A stretch of 64,000 nt of DNA from Apostichopus japonicus (Eukaryota > Echinodermata > Holothuroidea > Aspidochirotida > Stichopodidae), in assembly GCF_037975245.1 (NCBI RefSeq), contig NC_092578.1, positions 9,280,359-9,344,358 on the forward strand, written 5' to 3'. Position 1 is the stretch's first letter; every line of letters begins with the position of its first letter. A program made the position numbers and the translations under genes. The notes beneath the pieces were generated by a model. That model was given only the letters and a program-made list of their open reading frames with translations. It had not been told where the DNA came from and made no database searches. Positions 29,001 through 39,782 of this stretch are shown here, piece by piece.

Positions 29001-32000
29001 TCTAGACCTACAAAGCCTAGTCGAGGAGGCGAATGTTCGTAAAAGCACACCAAAACCAATACGTTCACTTCGAATACTGCGAACTCTGTATTAGAAAGTA
29101 ATAACATGAAATGTGCCACCGTAAAGCGTTTAGTCTACACGCCATAACTTCTTTGATGCAATACTAGCAAAATACACTGCAGTGGAATTTCTTGTTGGCA
29201 ACTTGCCAAGAAAAGTTTTTACATCTATGTCAAGTCCAATAGTACAGTATAAAACAGGTACGGACATCGAGCCCAACCCAACCATTTTGTGCTAGGGGTT
29301 AAATATTTCTTTTGGGTAAAGTATGCAAACATATTTTTTTCCAGAGTTGTTGGAACAATTGTACGCACACAAAGTCGGCATATCTGCTAGATATAATTGA
29401 TATGATTATATTTAGGTTTTCATTTTATTTTATTTTCATTTTGGAAACTATGAGAGATTTGTTTTACTAAACCCCGGGAAAAGTCGTACCACTCAAAATA
29501 TTGCACTTCAGATACGAACAATGATTTCCCTGCCCAGTGCATTGCCTTTTTCAAAGATAGTAAACGTTGGCCGTATCAGGAGAGCCCCGGTAGAAAATAG
29601 TGTGTGTGCGCTGATATATATGATATATACCCCCCGCGAAAAGACTCACTGTATAGCTGTTGATCGCTGATCATATTCTCTATTGCAATAACCAGGTTCG
29701 GACGTTTTCCAAGTTTTTCCAAGCCTGCCGCTATGCCCGGAGTTAACTCGTTGAAACGCGGGTTCAAATTGCAGGGCTTATCTGCGGTTACAGTTTTAGC
29801 TCCACCTATCCTTGCTTGAAGCAAGACCGCGTTCGTGACAACGGGGTATCTGAGTGCAATCCAATCATGCCCTTAGGGATTGAACAGGTGGGCCTTTGAA
29901 GTGAGCTGTGTTTCTGCACTCAAATCTAAGGGTGCTTTGAAATTGGGTATTTCCCACCTTGTCACCAATTATATACATAAGATTATCTAAGCAGGGTGTG
30001 TAGAAATACAGAGCCACTGTACTTCAAAAGGTTTACAAGCCCGATTAGATCTCCTCCCTAACAACTCCCTGTTGCATCAGAGCTTAGCCAGAAAGCATGT
30101 TAAAACCTGAAGCTAAAGATAATCTTAGGAGAGAGGAATCCCCTCTCCTTTTATGATATTTTGTTTGCTTGAAGAAAGAAGTATTAAATGCAAACTGGTA
30201 GCATCACCTTCGGCTTCTCATGTGGGTAAATTCAACTCTATTGTCCAAAAGGTCTGTCTCTTACAGAGTAAAAGTGTTATACTAAAGGCATTTTATAATG
30301 TGCTCTTGAATACTTCATATTTAAAGGGTGTGAAGACTCGTGCAAAAAGAAACGTCTAATGCCGGTAATCTGACCTAGTTTCGAATAAGGTGTAACAGAA
30401 GTGTTAGACACCACCATCGATCCCAGAAAATACACACACAGCTTGCTACCGTCGGTAATTAGACACTAGTGTACAGTCAATACATACAGCTACGGTCAAT
30501 ACCCACAACACAGTGGACACAGCAGTGTGGACATCTCAGGTCCAGCTAAAGATAACAAGGTATCACGTTTCATTACTGTCTGCATTTGAAGCGACACAAA
30601 CAAAACGTCACTTGCAAGCAACAGAAAGTTAACTTTTTCAGATGGCCGCACGCAGTTTGGGGCGAGTCTTCAAGGCCTTTAAGTAATCACCTTTAAGACT
30701 GGATTCCACAGACCTGTGCAGACAGAGAGGAAAAGACTTCACAGCTGACTAGACTCTTCATTAGGTGCCTGTATTGCTTCAATTTGGTGGACATTTTGAC
30801 ATTTTCTTTGGTTTTTTAGTTTATTGATATTTTAGTTTAAGTTTTTTAGAGGATAAATTTCTCACTACCACCTCAGATTTAAAACAGTCAGCGGGGTTAA
30901 AGAGTGAGGGCAAAGTCCCAGTGTAGAACCACGCAGGGAGCCCAGTAAGCTGTTTGCCCTTTTGAACGGGCATTACAATTTGTTAGAACAGCCAGTATGG
31001 TGATTTAAGGTCATTACAGTACAAAGACTCTGATCTGACAGTATGTCTGTACTGTAGAGTGCATGTGTAGTATGTATGTACAGTATGTATACAATGCAAT
31101 ATGTATGTGTGCAATGTAATCAGATCTCTGTTGCATGGTGGTAATAGTATTACGTCCTATCTGCAACTTAATATGTATTATTAATAACATTACTTTCATA
31201 AAATTCTTTAGTATTACATTGTACCAGCATTCAATTTAGTTCCCTACTGGGGGGGGGGAGCATAACACAAAATGCTACACATAATTGTTTTTTATAGCAA
31301 TTGACCAAGTTTGTGTAGCAATTTTCTGCAATAGTACTGCACATTTTGCGACTGTTAACAAACCACAGGTACACACACACTCACAACTAGTCAAATGCAA
31401 ACTGTAACAAAAACATTTTGGAATGAAAACTTTTCTTTTTTTTTAAAAACACACATCATCTTCTCAAAAGAACCAACTTTTTCTAATCCTATGATGAATT
31501 AATTTGTTTGACTTTGAAAACATGTAAATCATAACAATCAACAGTTCGTGGTTCAGAGTTAACAATACTTCCATTGTACAGTAGAGATTTTCAAGCTAAA
31601 ATTAGTCAATGGTGCTTTAACAAATTTTCTGTCATATGATTGGATAAAAGTCCCTTACAGTCCCTTGTCCCTTGTCTGGAGACATTCTTGCATCTGTACA
31701 TTATTTAACAACAACTTCTTGCAACCTTACTTTCCCCTGTATAGAGATAGCAAAGATTGTGCTATGCTGTAGGCTATCATATGTGTGCACTGGAGTATCA
31801 TAGCATTAGGCCTTATTGTCACAAATTTGATAAGAAACGCTATAATGGTTCGAAGTTACCATTGAATTGTTCCTGAGACTATCACATAATGAAACCTTCT
31901 TTTGATCAAGAAATATTATGAGTTGAGACAAGTGATGAATTTTGTGTAAACGATCTACCATTTAGTCTTTTGCATCTCACAGTATGTTTGTTCTCTCTGA

Positions 32001-35000
32001 GCATTGAGAGTTGCAGTCACACATTGCATTGAGTGTGCATTCACACCACAAGAATTTCTACATTGCAAAATTGCATAAATTTTTGCGATCCCTTTGACCA
32101 CATGCTTGAGTTATAATATCTTGTAACGTACAACGTTCAACTGTAAACTACTTCATACGTACTGATAGTCATGTTTCTTTAATTGTCATTATGTAAAAAT
32201 TTGTTACTGGCCAGGGTTGTGCCAATTTGCTGAGAGAGGTTGGCGAACAAGGGTAAATCATTTCAACTTTGAATAAAACATAGTCCTGAATAAACTTGCA
32301 TTGGGTAATTATTACTGGTAACTTACGAAAGGGGTTCTTAAAGTTGTGATTGAGTACTAGGCATTTCAGTTTTAACTCACTTGCAATTACTGAATAAATT
32401 GGCAAATATATTTGTTGAGAATTGCATCGCAAGTGCAGAGAAGTGTGTCTCATTTTGTGATGCAAAACCAGCTGATTCGAATGCTGCGTTGTACAACCAT
32501 AAGACATACATGCTACACTTCCAAACACAGTGGGTGGTAGAAAGAGATGGAGGGGCTTCAACTAGAAGTGACCAGGTTGTAGAGGCCGTACAGTGAGCTG
32601 ACAAGGTTACCAGTTCACTCTAGGTTGAGTGACAGTGTTAAGGTTGTGGGGAGACAGGTAAGCGAGCAGCGAAGTAAGTATGTTGTAATACCATAAGACA
32701 CACTATATGCTACATCTGAAACCATGCAATGAATGCCAATATTATACTACCTGTAATGTAACAACTACTTGAACATGTACCACTTGTAAGTATTCAACTT
32801 ATATGTCTGTAGAGGTTAGACTACTCAAAAAAGTTGTCTACAGTTAAGTTTGCTTTAATTGCACAAAATATTGTGCATATCAGCCTTTTTGCAATATTTT
32901 TCTTGTACTGAATAATCTGGAGATGACATTTTTGTGTAGCAACATAGAGGTTTATGCAATTTCCTTGCTACAATTTTTCCCCTAATTCCCATTATCATGT
33001 CTTTGATTTTCCATGTATACCAAAAGTTTCAAATGAAGATACACATCTCTCCCCCTCCCCCCCCCCCCTGACATTCTATTTGCTAGTAAATTAGTACTAA
33101 CTTATGGACAAAATACCATGCAGAGAAAGGTTAGATAAATGTCATAACAAATATCAATGCATCTGAAGCTACAGTAGTGCTTTGAATATATTCTTTTCTT
33201 CCTTTTTCTCTTGTCAAGTTAATAGCGACTGAGTGATTGTTATGTCAATTAAGTCTGTCTCCACATTTTGTCTACAGTACTTGACTGATCAATAATACTG
33301 TCTGTCCATAATTTATAGAGCTGTGCTATTTATGTGACTCATCGACCTGTCACAGTCAATATGGCACTAGAAATTGAAATATATCTCACAGCAAAAATCT
33401 AGTTAAAGCAGTTGGTAGCAGATAGTGTGTGTGTGTGTAAGTATCTAGTAAGACCAGTACCTTACTCACCAGACTCACAAATGAGCTAACCACACATTGT
33501 CCAGTCCTATAGCCACCTAAAATGGTTCATTCAGCTTGATCACTTGACCATAACATGAAATTACTTAATGACTTTGACATCTTTCACAAGATTCAATATA
33601 CCCTACAACTGACACACGTGCTGTATACTGGACATGTACAGTATGTATACTGTTTGTTTACACTAAGTACTGTCAAACTGTTGTACAGTACAATATATAA
33701 ATGTATACCTGTAGGCCAGGTATTTTATACAGTTTCTGCAAACACTTTATATCTTGAGGTATGAAGCTATCTATCTGTTATGACAAATACAAATAAATAC
33801 TGAACATATATAAACCTAAACTTACTGTATGTGTATGTATATACTCGTGTTAAAATATACATGTGCAACACTGACTGCATGGTGGGTGGTTTTAACTGCT
33901 AACACCACAAACAGTTCTTAAAAGCAGCTTTGTCAGTTTTTAAACTTGATTTAATCTTTCAGTAATATTTGATAGTCATGGTACTTTATTAGCATGATTA
34001 GTCATTTTGGATCACTAAAAATGGGAAAAATTTTCAAGTTTTGCAAGTTGCTCTTTGCATGTGATTTAACACTAGAGTTATTGTTATGAAGAACTGTCCC
34101 AGTGGCAAAATGTTGTGAATCTATTAACTGTAAGGTTGGTTGACCGTATACAGTAGCTATATCGTGAGTTTATTGGTACCAACCTAACAGGTTCAATCAT
34201 CTTCAATCTTAATTTTATTTGCCAGCAGACTCTGCTTTTTCTTTAAACTACTGTAACAATGTCCCCATATTTATTTTATATGATGGAAAAGATCAAAGAA
34301 ATTAATGGCTAGAATGGGAATCAAACAAGTGACCTGTGACCTGTGGGTTAATCCCTTCTGCTCCCCCTTTCTGGGTTGTATAGAATAAAACTGTGTGTGA
34401 TCCAAGTTATTATTTTTTTTTACATGGTATGCAAGGTATTGTGGCTTCTGACTGGTCCCCCTCTGCAGCAAAGAAATGTCTATAATGGGATCATCATCAA
34501 CTGAGGGCTGAATAGCGGACTTGTACCCCATAGGTCACCAGTTTGAATCCAGTTCTATCCATAAAGTTCTTTGCTCTTTTCCATTGTCTAAAATTTCCCA
34601 GTCAGTTTTCCATTACTCATTTATCTATATTTTTTTCATGTTATTGAACATTACTAGTAAATATAATCGTACATGTATACCTACTTCCTCCTTCTTTAGC
34701 ACATATAGGGTACAGACCTACTTCTTCAGAGAAGTCACCCAAGATAGAGCCGGGATACGAAAACCAAACAACTTGAATCTTGCTTTTCCTGAGTACTGAC
34801 TACTGTATTCTATCAAAACTCTCAATTACCCAACCGAGGGAATAAGTTTAAGGTTAAAATTTTGAGTTCCACTAACTAACAATGAAGTTCTATTTGGTCA
34901 TTCCTGTACTGTTGTACGGGAGACTTCGAAGTGATTACATGACAGAAATAAATAAATAAAAGAACGATGGTGTTTTCACAGATAACACATCAGCAATTTG

Positions 35001-36899
35001 CTTTTTCTTTAAATTTTCTATGATTTGATTTGATAACCTTGGAGCCACAGTTAAAGTAGCGTGATTATAGATGATTTGCTTTTTATTTTAATTTTCTACA
35101 ATTTGATATTTGGTAACCTTGGAGCCACAGTTAAACTAGCGTAATTAAAGATGATTTGCTTTTTATTTTAATTTTCTATAATTTTATTTGGTAACCTGGG
35201 AGCCACAGTTAAGCTAGCGTAATTACAGATGCTTTAAGTAAGTACATCAGAGCCATATCTTCACAGACTTTAAAGTTGCAATATTTCTCTGAATTTACAG
35301 TTTCTTCCAACTCACTCCTTGTCAATTATGTTGAAGATTTGTTAACATGTATTTCATATGGTAGAAAACAAACCAAGTTCAACCATTCATTTATACTCAC
35401 ACTACTATAGGTACAACAGTGTAGAATTTTCTATTGGCTGTGTACTGTTCACCATTGTCCATCTGTTCCCATTGGGTCTGGTATCGTTCCACCCCTTGAC
35501 TATCTGTCCAGATTGAACCCTTGGCATGGTGGAGGGCTAGATACATTATCTCCAAAAAGAAAAGCAAAGAAATAAAATAAAACAAAATTTTGTCAGACAT
35601 GTCTATGTACTCTATGGAGTATGTAGGGCAGCATTGATCCAATTTCCCCACATCTTCATCTGTCATCGACCAATAAATATTGTCAAAATTAGACAGGAAG
35701 AGGAAGTGGGTCATGACCAGGTCATTAGGTGCTGAATGTTATGTAGCAGTTGTTACTGTAAGGAAGTGCCCTGCTGTGGATAAGCTAGCTGTGACACGTT
35801 CCATAGTAAATTTGGGATTCATAAACATTGTTTCCCGTAAAGCATTGCAAAATTAGGTTTTACGCACAAAATCTGCTACTCTCTTTACAGTAAATGATTT
35901 AATAATTGTGCAACAACTGTTTTCATTGTATAAAGTATTGTACAATACATCCACATTCCCTCCGGTTCCAGTACCTCCCAACCTTTCTCCACTACAACTG
36001 TATCAAGCCTCCCTCTAAAGTTGAGATGGTTATCAATGTTTGATATACAGTAAATAAAATTTGAAAACAAAATTCACTCCAAACTAAGTCCAATATAGGC
36101 ACTTTGAGATGGCAGAATGATGAATTGCTGTTAGTGATCCCAGACAGTGATAAAAGATTTTCCACATGATCACTAAATCAACCTAGGTAGAAACCTGGGT
36201 AGACTTCTTAGGTTGAGGTTAGGCAATAAAGTAATGTGTCATGTGATTACCTCAGCAGGGCAGAAATTTATGTTTGAATTCGGTTTTCCTTGCCACCAGC
36301 AGAAGCTAAACTTCCTCCCCCATTTCAAAGCACAAAAGAGTTAAGTCCTTTGAATTGTTATAACACAAAACTGAATTTATACTCTTTTCAATTCAAGAGC
36401 ACCAATTCCTGTTGCCAAGTAGTACCTTGAGCATCAAAATATTGTGATTGTAAGGAATTTGTCAAAAGTGAAAGAGGTAATATAGGTTATCACGAGAGGT
36501 GTCCATTTGTGTGTGTTTATATAGTAGTCTGCATAATACTATTCAGAATCTTCTATGATATATTCAGTAATGGAATATTCAAAGCCAACATCATTACTGC
36601 AGCAGAACTGTTTGATGCTTGCAAGCAAGAATAAAAAAACAACAAGTTTTCCGTACCACTGTAAGTTACTGAACTAAATATGAACTTACCACATTATGAG
36701 TCACCACAGTGAGGGTCCATACTGAGGCCACACTCAGGAAAGGCAAGCTAAGATATATCAGTTGCAGGAGATAGACACCAAGAATGTACGCCAACCATGA
36801 CCCCCTCCTATCGTGCCAGGAGTGGAACTGGCTGGTGCTCTCCCCTCCCTGGCTTGCGAGGTTGGTACTGCTGTTTGACGGCTTTAGGTTTATCTTCAT
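16944..36899 (-). CDS. ORMDL: ORMDL sphingolipid biosynthesis regulator
   Basis: ORMDL proteins are ER membrane proteins that bind serine palmitoyltransferase and restrain sphingolipid synthesis when ceramide is high. Three coding exons, 36899-36690, 35549-35401 and 17079-16944, splice in frame (phases 0 and 2) into 164 residues. Recognised blocks in order are RGSWLAYILG with a hydrophobic hairpin, VWTLTVVTHNV, the cytosolic WEQMDNGEQYTANRKF (WEQMDYG-type motif) and PIVVFFIATFYSKYNTIHF. The diagnostic C-terminus is KLPIFHGVRILGINKY. From THNV onwards the alignment to human ORMDL is gap-free by eye. The N-terminus is about 11 residues longer than in vertebrates. An in-frame TGA 12 bases upstream supports the ATG at 36899. 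The intron between the last two coding exons is 18.3 kb and full of repeats, in a gene that is otherwise small. It is convergent with the PHOSPHO gene. Confidence 0.95.
17320..17535 (+). mobile_element. LINE 3' tail fragment
   Basis: A stretch rich in TGTTTGT/TTTATT words ends in GAAATGGACAATAAAAG and TTTCTATCATCTATCATC. This form is usual for the 3' end of CR1/L2/RTE-type non-LTR elements (AATAAA, then a short ATC-rich tail). No coding part remains. Confidence 0.45.
18842..18970. repeat. About 19-bp minisatellite TATCCTATTGTTTATGAT
   Basis: Six to seven imperfect units, with ATCCTATTGTTTATGAT as the common core, inside the long ORMDL intron. Confidence 0.85.
20218..20350. repeat. GTACAGG/TACTGTAC-rich low-complexity tract
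   Basis: Overlapping ACAGGTACA and ATACTGTG words and their complements repeat irregularly, making many small palindromes (TACTGTACAGTA). It directly precedes a TTAA MITE copy. Confidence 0.7.
20428..20788 (+). mobile_element. TTAA-ended MITE, copy 1
   Basis: First of three close copies of a roughly 362-bp family. The left end is TTAAAGGGTGTGAAGACTCG. The right end complements to TTAAAGGCATTGAAGACTCG, a 20-bp imperfect TIR. TTAA is present at both edges. There is no open frame of its own. It is in the ORMDL intron. Confidence 0.88.
21060..21880. repeat. Degenerate repeat with DR1-type AGGTCA direct repeats
   Basis: A block of 115-160 bp recurs about five times. The best-preserved pair shares ATGGGACAACATCCACCCAA. 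Each unit carries CTCAAATGACCTTTGACC. The words TGACCTTTGACCT at 21213, 21628 and 21767 (with a near match at 21374 and a decayed one at 21489) read as AGGTCA-A-AGGTCA on the minus strand, the DR1 layout bound by RXR/HNF4/COUP-type receptors. It lies in the ORMDL intron and on the ORMDL coding strand. Confidence 0.8.
22545..23515. repeat. About 50-bp minisatellite split by a SINE
   Basis: Imperfect units of AAACTCAGTAATATTGTACTGTAATCACAGTAGTTTAGTATTTTACATTAT type repeat before 22937 and resume from about 23325. The interruption is a complete tRNA-derived SINE, so the array predates that insertion. Confidence 0.88.
22943..23322 (+). mobile_element. tRNA-derived SINE, family A, copy 1
   Basis: It begins GGCGTTGTGGTCAAGTGGTTA with a pol III A box (TGGTCAAGTGG, 22951-22961) and B box (GGTTCGAGCCC, 22995-23005). 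A tRNA-unrelated body of about 300 bp follows. The anticodon arm is imperfect, so it is not a working tRNA gene. Open frames across it on the minus strand are by-products shared with copy 2. Confidence 0.9.
24069..24437 (+). mobile_element. tRNA-derived SINE, family A, copy 2
   Basis: Same order and orientation as copy 1, with scattered single-base differences. The A box (from about 24079) and B box (GGTTCGAGCTC) are kept. It ends near AAGACTATAAACCTG. Confidence 0.9.
24438..26340. other. ORMDL intron, no feature seen
   Basis: AT-rich, with many TACAGTA/TACTGTA words but no resolved repeat or coding signal. Confidence 0.5.
26341..26530. other. GC-richer island of unknown nature
   Basis: Higher GC than its surroundings, with CACAAACGCGGGTTTGTT and CGGAGCAAGCCCGAGC. 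It may be a fragment of a DNA transposon or an old exon. Frames over it have no recognisable domain. A (TTA)n run follows at 26805-26835. Confidence 0.3.
27652..28408. mobile_element. Foldback-type element with arms of tandem repeats
   Basis: The left arm (27652-27775) contains units reading CACGTTTTCAGTCCGAAAATAAAATA. The right arm (28065-28408) contains about ten units of the complement, with a core of GAAAACGTGTATTTTATTTTCGGACT (26 bp, shown here only as a motif). The arms flank about 290 bp of unrelated DNA. The outer ends, TATTTGGGGGTACAC and the complement of GTGTAACCCCC...AATATC, also pair. No transposase. The layout is that of foldback transposons (inference). Confidence 0.75.
28415..28804. 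mobile_element. TIR MITE, GGCGGAGC family
   Basis: The left end is CGGTGGCGGAGC and the right end complements to CAGTGGCGGAGC. The length is about 390 bp. No clear TSD is seen. It starts seven bases after the foldback element ends. Its interior shares the block CGCGCCAACCTGTGGTGGCG with the nested element at 54702-55313. Confidence 0.7.
29577..29824 (-). CDS. Possible exon inside ORMDL intron, unrecognised
   Basis: An open minus-strand frame starts at ATG 29824 and reads MLQARIGGAKTVTADKPC to NLVIAIENMISDQQLY. A donor-like TACA|GTGAGT falls after it near 29648. Composition is protein-like and locally CpG-richer, but I find no family match and no second exon. It may equally be a repeat fragment. 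Confidence 0.2.
30321..30682 (+). mobile_element. TTAA-ended MITE, copy 2
   Basis: Same termini and orientation as the copy at 20428. TTAA is present at both edges (30321-30324, 30679-30682). It differs by scattered substitutions and short indels, and lies in the ORMDL intron. Confidence 0.88.
30683..34290. other. ORMDL intron, no feature seen
   Basis: AT-rich sequence with poly-G/poly-C runs (31250, 33055) and a short (GT)n at 33427. No coding or mobile signal I can support. Confidence 0.5.
34295..34770. repeat. Inverted pair of SINE-like fragments
   Basis: AGGTCACCAGTTTGAATCCAG followed by TTCTATCCAT near 34531-34562 carries a B-box-like word. The complement of 34295-34335 reads AGGTCACTTGTTTGATTCCC then ATTCTAGCCAT, so two copies face each other about 200 bp apart. 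A further piece (TCACCCAAGATAGAGCCGGG, about 34736) resembles 54207-54240 near the CARF-like gene. Confidence 0.5.
34995..35236. repeat. About 79-bp tandem repeat, three copies
   Basis: GGAGCCACAGTTAA recurs at 35041, 35121 and 35199 with TTGCTTTTTATTTTAATTTTCTA between, 165 bases downstream of ORMDL exon 2 on the transcript. Confidence 0.9.
35401..35549 (-). CDS. ORMDL: ORMDL second coding exon
   Basis: The acceptor is TTTTTGGAG before 35549 and the donor is GTAGT|GTGAGTAT. It reads IMYLALHHAKGSIWTD to RKFYTVVPIV, containing the conserved WEQMD. It enters in phase 0 and leaves in phase 2. Confidence 0.95.
36690..36899 (-). CDS. ORMDL: ORMDL first coding exon
   Basis: Seventy residues from ATG 36899 to AATGTG|GTAAGT. 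An in-frame TGA lies 12 bases upstream. The variable N-terminus (MKINLKPSNSS...) is followed by the conserved RGSWLAYILG and a double hydrophobic segment. Confidence 0.95.
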
Positions 36900-37205
36900 C
36901 GCACCTTCTCAGTTTCAGTTTGTGTTTTTTATTTCTTGGTTTTGTTGTTTTTTTACCTCCTCTCCTCAATGTCTGCTTCTTTGCACACTACTGACTCTGG
37001 TTTTCACCTATGATGACATTTCGATGCCTTACCTCCCTTACAGTACTATCTAACATTGGCACTTCCTGATTTCCTGGTTCGAGTGAAAGTGCTAGACTGT
37101 CTGGAATTGTCAGTTTTAAATTACTTGTCCATGAAAAGCATTTCCTCATCTGTCTCTGTTTAGCTTCAAAGGAAGCCTTGTTACCATGGCAAGCAAAACT
37201 TAAAC
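36900..37205 (-). promoter_or_regulatory. ORMDL: ORMDL 5' UTR part of the coding exon
   Basis: On the minus strand CTTTCCTTTCTTTGTAG ends at about 37206, a good acceptor. The sequence from there to the ATG is pyrimidine-rich and not coding. This suggests a spliced 5' leader. Confidence 0.4.
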
Positions 37206-39582
37206 CTACAAAGAAAGGAAAGCCAAGTTAAATGAGTGAGTGTGCAGTGTTAATCAGTTCTCACATTTCACTTACAGTAGTATATATTCTGTAAGGACTC
37301 AGCAGTTTCCTTCACAGTGTTGATTTTGAGTGAAATAAAATTTCACTTCAAACTACACAGAATTATTGACATATAGTTATCTTATGCCCAGTTAAAGTAC
37401 TTACTGATATATACAGTAGACAATTATTTGCAAGACACTAAAATGTTTGCAACTATATCATAAATACCAAAATTAATACCAAATAATTATAAAATCGGAT
37501 CCCGTTTTGATCCTCAGTTCAATCATGATTAACATCCAACTCAGAACAGTGAATGTATTGGATTAGAAACTAATCATGTTCAAGTTAATAATCAATATAT
37601 TTGAAATATCATAAATTAATATGCAATTCACAGCTCTTCTGAAACTGAAACTTGGAATTGTTCTGCTTCAGTTAAGCGTAGCTTCAGTAGAATAATGAGG
37701 ACAAACCTATGTACAGTATGTATACATTACATTGTGTAAGACTACTGTACTTAATACACAGTACTTATGTAATTAATTTATATTATTCAAGAAAATAATT
37801 TCATTTTGTGTTTGGATTACCTAAATACTATTATTATGTCATTTTGGTTTTGCACTTCAAAAACCAAAGTAACTGTTTAAGATTTCAAGGGTAAACTTTT
37901 AAGGACTTTTCCTGGCTGTCCCTCAAACACCAGGTTTTACCACTTTGTACAGTAAGTCCAAACAGCAAATTCGCTTGTGCAAAAACATGTATCCATGGAA
38001 ACAAAAAAGAATGACCTATAAGCATGTACACTATACAGAAGGAGACCTGTAGAGTATGCGTACACTGTATAGTACGGAGATGTGTACGCTTGAAAACTCT
38101 GTATACAGTATGTATGTACAAATTTGTGGGTCTTCAGTTGCATATTTAGTACAATGCAAAACAATTTTCACATATTATTCCTGCTTTTTTCTTTTTAAAA
38201 AAAAAAACCTTTTGCTTCTTTTGATCAATTTGATTGCACAAAGAGCTTCTAACACTTCAATGACAGTAGAAAATAAACAGTCAGTGATTGCCTCCCAGGG
38301 AGCCTGATTTGTGCAGGACAGTCTGCCTTAACCCCCTTGTACAAATACTCATTAGAACCAAATCAAAATTGCAGGAAGAAAGCAAATTATCTACCAAATA
38401 AGTTTGTTTGTAGAGTAAACACATTAATCTTCTTATTGGATCATGACCACCAGAAACTGAATGCCTTCTTTATTTACCTACTTTACTGTAAGCTGAAGTA
38501 TAACTAGTACACAGTTTGTGGTGGATTTAACATTGAAATCACTTGAAGACTTTACTTTAGGCATACAGTACAATCAACTGTTTTGATTGAAGTACTGAGT
38601 ACATTAATAGTAGACTCAACGTCAGTAACGATGTCCCTGGATTTTGTTACCTAGCCAAACCAACATTTATTTTAATTTTCACTACTGTACTGTACATTAT
38701 GTTATCTGCTTTCTCATGACCAGTGGAAATTAAAGTATGCATAAATGTGTTAATTTGTTTAAAAAAGAAGAAACAGCACAAATACTCGGACCACAAGAAA
38801 ACCAGGGCAAATTTTTTATGGTGGTCAGGTCGACGGCATGGACCAAAATCAGGTCCCTACAGTGGAGACTAATTGTTTACATCAAATTCAGATTGCATTG
38901 TAACTTAATACCCACGAAAATGATAAATTGGTGTCATGATCAGGGACCTTTCTCCATAACTTTGGAGAAATAAAACAATCTAATGTAAGGCCTATGATCC
39001 ATCCGAATCTGAATTTTTTAATCATTGCAATCAATGTACAGTAGAATTATGATGTTGGACAAAAACGAATAAATACTAAACTGTTAACAACAACAATAAC
39101 AAAAGCGTACTTTGCATCTTGTGATAAGTGTGCTGATTGCAAAATGGAAAATCGTGAAAAATGTGATTAAGATCTGCAGGATCGGATAAACGGTACAGAA
39201 TGCATACAATATTGAATCAGAACATCCAGTACAGTATATATACTAAACTAGTACAGTACTTAAAGTGCATTACAACACAAGTCTACACTACTATTAAACT
39301 TTATCATGATACTGGTACATCATACACCATATGTATTCATACCCACCCCTTTATTGCAATCTGGAAAGTGGCAAACCATTGCTAACATAGAGACCAAAGA
39401 GCAAACAGTAAGTAATTTGTAATCATGAAGTACACACAATACAGTAGCATTTGATAGATAACAGCCTTATCGCATTCGGTTACTGTACGTACACACAAGT
39501 TTTTAAGTAAGTACTGCAATTGAAACATGGCACTGACACATCAGCATACAATTGAATTTTGTAATTAATATCAATCATAAAA
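37206..39582. other. No gene seen; probable ORMDL 5' intron
   Basis: AT-rich, rich in TACAGTA/TACTGTA words. No exon supported. Confidence 0.45.
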
Positions 39583-39782
39583 TCAATCATAAGGTCCTGA
39601 GTTCGAGTCACTCCAAGATTAATGTACGTCGCCCAGGTACAGTGTTGTTGACAATTGACAATTCATAATCATGGACGTAAAATATGAATGTAAGAGACTG
39701 GCTTCAGTCAGCTCGCGGCTTTGATAAGCCAATGATGGCTTCTTTGAGAGTTCCTGCTTGCAGGAGGATCTAAAATACATGG
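39583..39782 (+). mobile_element. tRNA-derived SINE, family B, 5'-truncated
   Basis: It starts within the tRNA-like head (TCAATCATAAGGTCCTGAG) and keeps the B box GAGTTCGAGTC. It then matches 43651-43860 almost throughout (AATCATGGACGT, AAGCCAATGATGGCTTCT, GTTCCTGCTTGCAGGAGGAT). Confidence 0.88.
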
